A stretch of 11,489 nt of DNA, taken from Pleurocapsa sp. MO_226.B13. GTDB lineage: Bacteria; Cyanobacteriota; Cyanobacteriia; Cyanobacteriales; Xenococcaceae. This document shows, piece by piece, positions 6,722-11,489 of the stretch. The DNA lies in contig JASJEI010000145.1 of assembly GCA_030064795.1 (NCBI GenBank), positions 1-11,489 of the forward strand, given 5' to 3'. Numbering within the stretch: position 1 is the stretch's first letter; every line of letters begins with the position of its first letter. Both the position numbers and the translations under genes were made by a program. The notes below the pieces were generated by a model, which was given only the letters and a program-made list of their open reading frames with translations, had not been told where the DNA came from and ran no database searches.

Positions 6722-9700
6722 TTATCGAACTGCCAACAATCCAGCGAGGGCAGAACTAGCTGCGGAAGATAGGGCAATGACTAAAAACCAAGTAGCAGCG
6801 ATCGCAGCAGCACGACGAATCTCGTTGAGCTGCTTTAAGGCTTCTTTTTCTAATATGGCCAGTTCCCGATCGATTTCACGACGAACTCGATCGAGCCTAG
6901 CCTGAATGTAACTATTGACTGTATCGGAAAGATCGTCACGAGCCTGAATGAGTTGAGCGATCGCTGCTTGATTCCAAGATTCTATACGACTACGAAGAGC
7001 AGAAAGAGGTGAATCTGGCAGCCATAGACTCAGAGTGTGGGAGAGTTGCTCGACACTGCTACTTAGAGGGACTAGAAGATTGTCGAGTTCCCGATCGATT
7101 AGCTCTAAGTCTAGGTTAGATAATTTTAGGGCATTTAGAGTCTTGGTAAGCTTTTCCCAGAGGTTGGTCAAGGCAGCCTGAGCCTCTTGCTGGGCTAATT
7201 CGAACTGCTCAGTAATTTCCTGCCAGGTGGTTTGCAGGGAATGGGATATTTGCGACCGTTCTGAGGAGGTGATGTCGTCCCGGTGAGCGAGGATAGTTGC
7301 GATCGCTTTTTCTTCAGGTAGCTCTGGCAGTTTTTGTCCAGTCTTCTGATTAACTCCGACAACAGTCTGCTCGATAGTATCCACAATTTTGGCTCGTTTC
7401 ACCTCCTTTTGGAGCATTTTTTGTAAGTCACGGTGCATTTTTTTAGGGTTCAATGCCTCTTTAGGGTTATGTTGCAAATAGCGTTGGATGGATTTTTCAA
7501 ACCGTCGTTCTCGATCCTGGAGGCGGGTGAGCCATCGTCGGGGTAAACGTGCCGCTGCATAGATTTGTGCTTCTAACCACTGCAACAATTCTCGCATTTG
7601 GCTACCGTCAAAGCGAAGCTCCATCATCACCGTTAGCAGGGGGCTCCAATCAATTTGCGAAAGTTCCTGGGTTAGATTATTCAACGTCAGCTCTGGGTCT
7701 CGAATCAGAGATAATAGGTGAGGTTTTAAGTCTTCCAGACTAAGCTGCTCGATGTTTTGCGATCGCATCATCTCTTCTAAGGTTGCCGTCAGACGTTGAG
7801 CAAAGGACTGAGTATCTATTGGCGATTCCTGAATCTTGGGCATCTGCTCGCGCCAGCAGGCTTGAATATGGCTCACCATCTGCTCTCTTTGGTCAGCTGC
7901 CAGACCTTGACAATGGCTAAGGATTTCGTGCAGGGTTTTTGCTTCCAGATTAGGCAAGGCTCGATCTAGTTCCCCTGAATCCACTCCAGCTTCTTCCACA
8001 AGAGTTTGCAGCTTCTGCCTAATACTAGCTTCGGTCAATTTATCCAGAGCAGTATAGGTGAGATAGGCAGTCAATTTAGCTTGAATTTCATCGATCGCAC
8101 TCTGCACTTCCGCCCGTCTCGATTCAATCTGCCCAGCTCGGGTTTGTACGTACTCAATCAATGCGGTTACTGCTGTAGGTAAAACCTCTGAAGATAATTG
8201 AGTGTTCTCTTGCAGCCATTGCTTAAGGGTAAGGGGTTCTAGCTGAGTATTTAATGCCAAAATAGTTTCAGGGGCAATCACTTCCAATAAAGACTCCAAG
8301 GTTTCAGTTAATTGCTCTGGTAGTATCTTGTCAGGGGGCAATACCTCAATCTCAGCTTTAAAAGCTTGACCTAACTGGTTTAACTGTTCCTGCTCCAGAG
8401 CTTCATTAGCCTGACTAATAGCAGACTGACGCAATGATTCTAACTGAGTAGCCAAGGATTCCACTTGCTCAGGGGATAAATCACCACGCTGAAGTAAGGT
8501 CTGCATAAATGTATCCTGATTCAATAGGTTGAGCTGATGCTTCATCTCCACTGGATCGGCTTCTGGATCGAAGAATAAATCAGGAATATCTTCTGATAGC
8601 ACTGTTGGATTCAATTCCCAGACTGCTGCTGAAAGGAGATAATTTTCCACATCTTCGGGCAGAATTGTTAAAGGCTTAACATCTTTAGCAGTCAATTGCT
8701 GAAACTGTTGCCAGAGTCTTGCCACATCCCACTCCGAGAGATCTACTTGATTGAGCAACTCATCTAACAAGGAATCTGCATCTACCATATCCAACAATGC
8801 AAACAACATTCCTGAGGCATCTAATTCTCCAGCAATATCTGATGATTCTAATGAATCAGTATCTATGAGGAGATTATTTGGTTTTTCTTCATTTAGATCT
8901 TCACTCTCTGATTCTTCGCTCTTGGTCTCTACTTGCCCAACATTCCCATCGGTAAGTGTAGGTAAAAGGTTTCTCTCCTCTGTTTTTTTTGTGGCTATTT
9001 CTGAGCTTGGCATCTCATTGAGCAATTTCACCAACTCCGCAGCCGTATTTTTTTTAGGAGCTTGGTTGACAACCCTATTCCATAGCGGGGCGAGCTGGTC
9101 AAGAATCTGGGCAATATCTTGCTCAGAAAACTGTGTATGCTGTTGTAATAGTTGATCTAACTGGTTACGATCGACAGTATCTAGTAATTGCTGTCCTGCC
9201 AAAGACTGGAGGGCGGGCATTGTTATCAGCAACTTCAGCACCTCTTCAACTGGTTGGAGATCGAAACGAATGGAAGGCAAATCTTTCACGTAGGTTTGGA
9301 TGCGAGAATCGAGATCGAAATTAGCCAGGGCAGTTTGTATTTCTTGCTTAACTGTTTTTTCCGATACAGTAGATGATCGACGAAATAAACTCGCGATCGC
9401 TTTCAAGAGCTGCCCCACACCATCTACAACTCCACCTAAAATCGTCTGTACAATAGCTCCTAAGGTTTGGGAACTCAGCCAGGTTAGAATCAAGAAGTAA
9501 GCTGACCACAACACCAAACCCGAAATCATTCCCAGGATTGGTCGATCTACTCGGCTGAGTTTAACGGCAAAAAAACTAGCAGGAAAAATAGCCAAGTTAA
9601 TCCCTATCATCAATCCCAGTCCCGTAATCAAACCAATGGTATTGGTTACATCTGAGGATTGGTCTGGAGACGATGTTGGTAAACTATTAGAAGTATCTCT

Positions 9701-10045
9701 GCCAGGCTGTTGGGTGTTGCGACCTGGTATTGAAAATCTACGCTTCTGCCGTCGCCTCCGTCGCCGACGAGCTACTGGTGGAGGAGTGATTGTCTCTGGG
9801 TCATATTCACTGAATGCTTCCCCCGACAAGGTGTCTTCAGGCAAAGTTGTTGAGAGGGTATCTGACGACTCCAACTTCATTGCAATCTTAATACCCAGGG
9901 CAACTAGTCCCGCGATGACCTGTAAAATTGCCACGATTAACTGAAAACTAAAGGCCATTAACAGCCCAGCCAGCAATACTGCAATCACTTGAGAGCCAGG
10001 AACTGCGATCGTCACCTGTTGTGTAGTGCTTATGGGTTCAGTCAT
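6722..10045 (-). CDS. Large membrane-anchored helical-repeat protein of unknown function
   Basis: I do not recognise a named family for this 1107-residue protein. It begins with a long hydrophobic segment (about 13-57, one or two helices). A hydrophilic loop follows with seven consecutive Arg (93-99) in VARRRRRRRQKRR, and then two membrane helices (about 137-161 and 168-190). Residues 190-1078 are soluble, almost all helical, and rich in Leu, Gln and Glu. They include an acidic linker (about 370-410) and about seven degenerate helical-hairpin repeats. A charged coiled-coil-like stretch (about 1030-1077) leads to a final membrane helix (about 1080-1102). The positive-inside rule places the Arg loop in the cytoplasm. 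The start is ATG at 10045, with AGGTGA ten bases upstream (10056-10061). TTG at 10051 has the same site four bases away. It lies 54 bp after corA and 37 bp before the phosphatase gene. A scaffold or tether role is only a guess. Confidence 0.88.
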   Translation of the reverse strand: MTEPISTTQQVTIAVPGSQVIAVLLAGLLMAFSFQLIVAILQVIAGLVALGIKIAMKLESSDTLSTTLPEDTLSGEAFSEYDPETITPPPVARRRRRRRQKRRFSIPGRNTQQPGRDTSNSLPTSSPDQSSDVTNTIGLITGLGLMIGINLAIFPASFFAVKLSRVDRPILGMISGLVLWSAYFLILTWLSSQTLGAIVQTILGGVVDGVGQLLKAIASLFRRSSTVSEKTVKQEIQTALANFDLDSRIQTYVKDLPSIRFDLQPVEEVLKLLITMPALQSLAGQQLLDTVDRNQLDQLLQQHTQFSEQDIAQILDQLAPLWNRVVNQAPKKNTAAELVKLLNEMPSSEIATKKTEERNLLPTLTDGNVGQVETKSEESESEDLNEEKPNNLLIDTDSLESSDIAGELDASGMLFALLDMVDADSLLDELLNQVDLSEWDVARLWQQFQQLTAKDVKPLTILPEDVENYLLSAAVWELNPTVLSEDIPDLFFDPEADPVEMKHQLNLLNQDTFMQTLLQRGDLSPEQVESLATQLESLRQSAISQANEALEQEQLNQLGQAFKAEIEVLPPDKILPEQLTETLESLLEVIAPETILALNTQLEPLTLKQWLQENTQLSSEVLPTAVTALIEYVQTRAGQIESRRAEVQSAIDEIQAKLTAYLTYTALDKLTEASIRQKLQTLVEEAGVDSGELDRALPNLEAKTLHEILSHCQGLAADQREQMVSHIQACWREQMPKIQESPIDTQSFAQRLTATLEEMMRSQNIEQLSLEDLKPHLLSLIRDPELTLNNLTQELSQIDWSPLLTVMMELRFDGSQMRELLQWLEAQIYAAARLPRRWLTRLQDRERRFEKSIQRYLQHNPKEALNPKKMHRDLQKMLQKEVKRAKIVDTIEQTVVGVNQKTGQKLPELPEEKAIATILAHRDDITSSERSQISHSLQTTWQEITEQFELAQQEAQAALTNLWEKLTKTLNALKLSNLDLELIDRELDNLLVPLSSSVEQLSHTLSLWLPDSPLSALRSRIESWNQAAIAQLIQARDDLSDTVNSYIQARLDRVRREIDRELAILEKEALKQLNEIRRAAAIAATWFLVIALSSAASSALAGLLAVR
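7223..9175 (-). repeat. Degenerate helical-hairpin protein repeats inside the large membrane protein gene
   Basis: About seven related units of 30-35 residues share the pattern x-D-x-x-x-L-x-x-L-L-x-x-x-x-D-L-S-x-x-x-h-x-x-h-h-x-x-L-x-x-h-W. They lie near residues 291-322, 421-451, 508-538, 604-633, 698-731, 767-800 (weak) and 909-941. Clear examples are QFSEQDIAQILDQLAPLW, DLSEWDVARLWQQFQQL and DLSPEQVESLATQLESL. Similarity is at protein level only; I see no DNA-level tandem repeat. The units are separated by variable linkers of about 30-110 residues. Confidence 0.55.
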
Positions 10046-10099
10046 TAACAAGAGTTCACCTTTAGGTTTCCTTTAATTATCGTTGTCCAACTAATTGTC

Positions 10100-11344
10100 T
10101 TAGCAGGAGCCACTCTTTTTATTTTGAGTCCCCAAAACTTTGATAAATGTTTTAAAAGGAACAAACCAGCCACTACGCCAGAAAAAGATAATCATTGCCA
10201 TAGCCGATAAACCCATTATGGCCAGTGCCATAGGATAACCCCAATACCAGTTTAGTTCTGGCATATTCCAGGGTGATATCTTGGGATTAAAGTTCATGCC
10301 ATAGAGTCCTGTAATAAATGCTAGGGGGGTGTAAATACTCAGGACAATTGTGAGAAAATTCATGGCATTGTTGGTGCGATTATTAACCGATGAAGTATAA
10401 ACATCGATCGAGCTGTTGCTCAAATCACGATAGCCCTTGGCAGTCTCGATGGCTTGGAGAGAATGTTCGTAACAGTCTTGTAAATACTCTTGTACCTGGG
10501 GACTAATCAGATCCTGGCGATCGCGCAGCAGTCGTTTTACCTTGTCTCTTTGCGGGTTTATAGCACGACACAGGGCCAGAAGCTCTTGTCTAATTTGGAA
10601 AATATCTTCAATTACCTGCTGATTGGGCTGAAAAATAGCCCGATTTGAGATTTCCTCTAGTCGAATGCTGTAGTCTTCCAGTAAGGGAAAGAATCCATCG
10701 ATCGCCGTGTCCAAGAGCATATAGAGCAGATAATCTGCCCCCAGTTGGCGAATCTGACCTCGATTATTGCGGATATGTCCGCGCACAGCGTTGAAGGTAT
10801 CGAAGTTGGGTCGCTCTTGTACCGTCAATAAATATTGGTTGCCCAGGATAAAACTAATTTGCTCGCTGATAAATCCCTGCCGATCTGAGGTTGGTTTCAC
10901 CATGCGAGAAATTACGAGCAGTGAATTCTCCACTTCTTCTATCTTAGGGCGTTGAGGTATATTGACGATATCCTCTAACAATAAGTGATTGAGGTTAAAT
11001 ATTTGACCCATCTGTCGTAAAACCTCTTCACTGCCCAAGCCCTGTATGTCGATCCAGGTCACGGTATTTAGGTCATCTAAATACTCTTGGCAGTTCTCTA
11101 AAGAGGCAATCTGTGTACGAGTTGCTTCCGTTTCACTATAATTTATCAAGAAAATTTGCGGATAGTAGGCATCAGAGGGAATCTTGAGCTCCCCAGGTAA
11201 ACTACCTGGAGCTTCAACAAAATAATCATTCAAATAGGTATCCTCATTCTCTTTAACCAACGGTACTTGGAAATTTGACTCACTCGTTGGTTGTCGTCGA
11301 GAACGAGAATATCCAGATTCAGAGCCAACTTGCTGATTAGCCAT
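10100..11344 (-). CDS. corA: CorA-family magnesium/cobalt transport protein
   Basis: CorA forms a pentameric inner-membrane channel for Mg2+ and can pass Co2+ or Ni2+. The diagnostic YGMNF motif is at residues 348-352, at the end of the first membrane helix (about 328-347). MPEL (361-364) follows in the periplasmic loop, then the second helix (about 370-390) and a short basic C-terminus. The long N-terminal cytoplasmic domain is mixed alpha/beta (QIFLINYS, TVTWIDIQG, YLLTVQERP) followed by long helices, as expected. At 414 residues it exceeds the usual 316-370, mainly through a polar N-terminal extension of about 55 residues. Neither the extension nor the motifs suggest ZntB. The start is ATG at 11344, without a clear ribosome site. 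It heads the four-gene minus-strand block. Confidence 0.95.
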   Translation of the reverse strand: MANQQVGSESGYSRSRRQPTSESNFQVPLVKENEDTYLNDYFVEAPGSLPGELKIPSDAYYPQIFLINYSETEATRTQIASLENCQEYLDDLNTVTWIDIQGLGSEEVLRQMGQIFNLNHLLLEDIVNIPQRPKIEEVENSLLVISRMVKPTSDRQGFISEQISFILGNQYLLTVQERPNFDTFNAVRGHIRNNRGQIRQLGADYLLYMLLDTAIDGFFPLLEDYSIRLEEISNRAIFQPNQQVIEDIFQIRQELLALCRAINPQRDKVKRLLRDRQDLISPQVQEYLQDCYEHSLQAIETAKGYRDLSNSSIDVYTSSVNNRTNNAMNFLTIVLSIYTPLAFITGLYGMNFNPKISPWNMPELNWYWGYPMALAIMGLSAMAMIIFFWRSGWFVPFKTFIKVLGTQNKKSGSC

Positions 11345-11489
11345 GAAGATCGAGCGGGAAAACTACACTGACTATTAATATATCGTGAATTTAGGATAAG
11401 CTTAAATCCTGATAATTTCGGTTTCATTTTTCTGAATTCTAAATTTTGTCTCCTTATCAAAACCATTAAATTATGGTTGCCGAACTGAT
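11345..11489 (-). promoter_or_regulatory. Upstream region of corA with a short inverted repeat
   Basis: This AT-rich, non-coding stretch should contain the promoter of the minus-strand block. A TATATT on the minus strand (11377-11382) could be a -10 box, but the hexamer 17 bases before it (TTAAGC) is a poor -35. AGGAT (11393-11397) and ATCCT (11406-11410) form a 5-bp inverted repeat around the AAGCTTAA spacer. No known magnesium riboswitch pattern could be recognised by eye. Confidence 0.35.

Larger units (their letters stand above)
216..10524. repeat. Dispersed HIP1 octamers (GCGATCGC)
   Basis: Perfect copies start at 216, 956, 1824, 3510, 3586, 3795, 6656, 6798, 6957, 7299, 7759, 9393 and 10517. 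All lie inside coding sequence. About 0.2 would be expected by chance in random sequence of this length. The M48 protease and BrkB-family genes contain none. Confidence 0.9.

Noticed and set aside
8751..9155. Serine-rich open frame on the plus strand
   Set aside because: It is the antisense of the acidic, Leu/Glu-rich part of the large minus-strand gene; the Ser/Asn-rich composition is a mirror of that coding sequence.
11230..11466. Minus-strand open frame overlapping the start of corA
   Set aside because: More than 100 bases overlap corA in another frame, the predicted protein has no recognisable motif, and the AAGGAG-like stretch inside it is too far from the nearest following ATG.
1..11489. 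Search by eye for tRNA, rRNA, CRISPR arrays, transposases and defence or toxin-antitoxin genes
   Set aside because: None found; all longer supported frames are envelope or metabolic type proteins, and no regularly spaced DNA repeats are visible.

Overview
The window is very probably cyanobacterial chromosome. The octamer GCGATCGC (HIP1), an abundant signature of many cyanobacterial genomes, occurs at least 13 times in 11.5 kb, where chance would give less than one. The genes are ordinary chromosomal types with moderate GC. I see no rRNA, tRNA, CRISPR array, transposase or phage gene. Genus and species cannot be read from this window.

Layout. Bases 2-820 (+) hold the 3' part of a gene cut by the window edge, perhaps a cyanobacterial Abi/CAAX-type protein. 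It is followed 15 bp later by a cardiolipin synthase with two intact HKD motifs (836-2284, +). A membrane-anchored M48 metalloprotease (2368-3201, -) converges on it. A 149-bp divergent spacer with a 7-9-7 inverted repeat separates the protease from a polysaccharide-deacetylase-like gene (3351-4082, +). The rest is one minus-strand block, read from right to left: a CorA-type divalent cation channel (10100-11344), a very large membrane-anchored protein with degenerate helical-hairpin repeats (6722-10045), a purple-acid-phosphatase-like metallophosphoesterase (5128-6684) and a YihY/BrkB membrane protein (4119-5063). Gaps in this block are 54, 37 and 64 bp, so it may be one transcription unit.

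The common theme is the cell envelope: phospholipid synthesis, membrane proteolysis, glycan modification, cation transport and multi-spanning membrane proteins. The least explained item is the 1107-residue repeat protein. It lies between CorA and the phosphatase and has an N-terminal membrane domain, a run of seven arginines, about seven helical repeats and a C-terminal membrane helix. No functional link among the four minus-strand genes is shown by the sequence itself; it is inferred from spacing and orientation.
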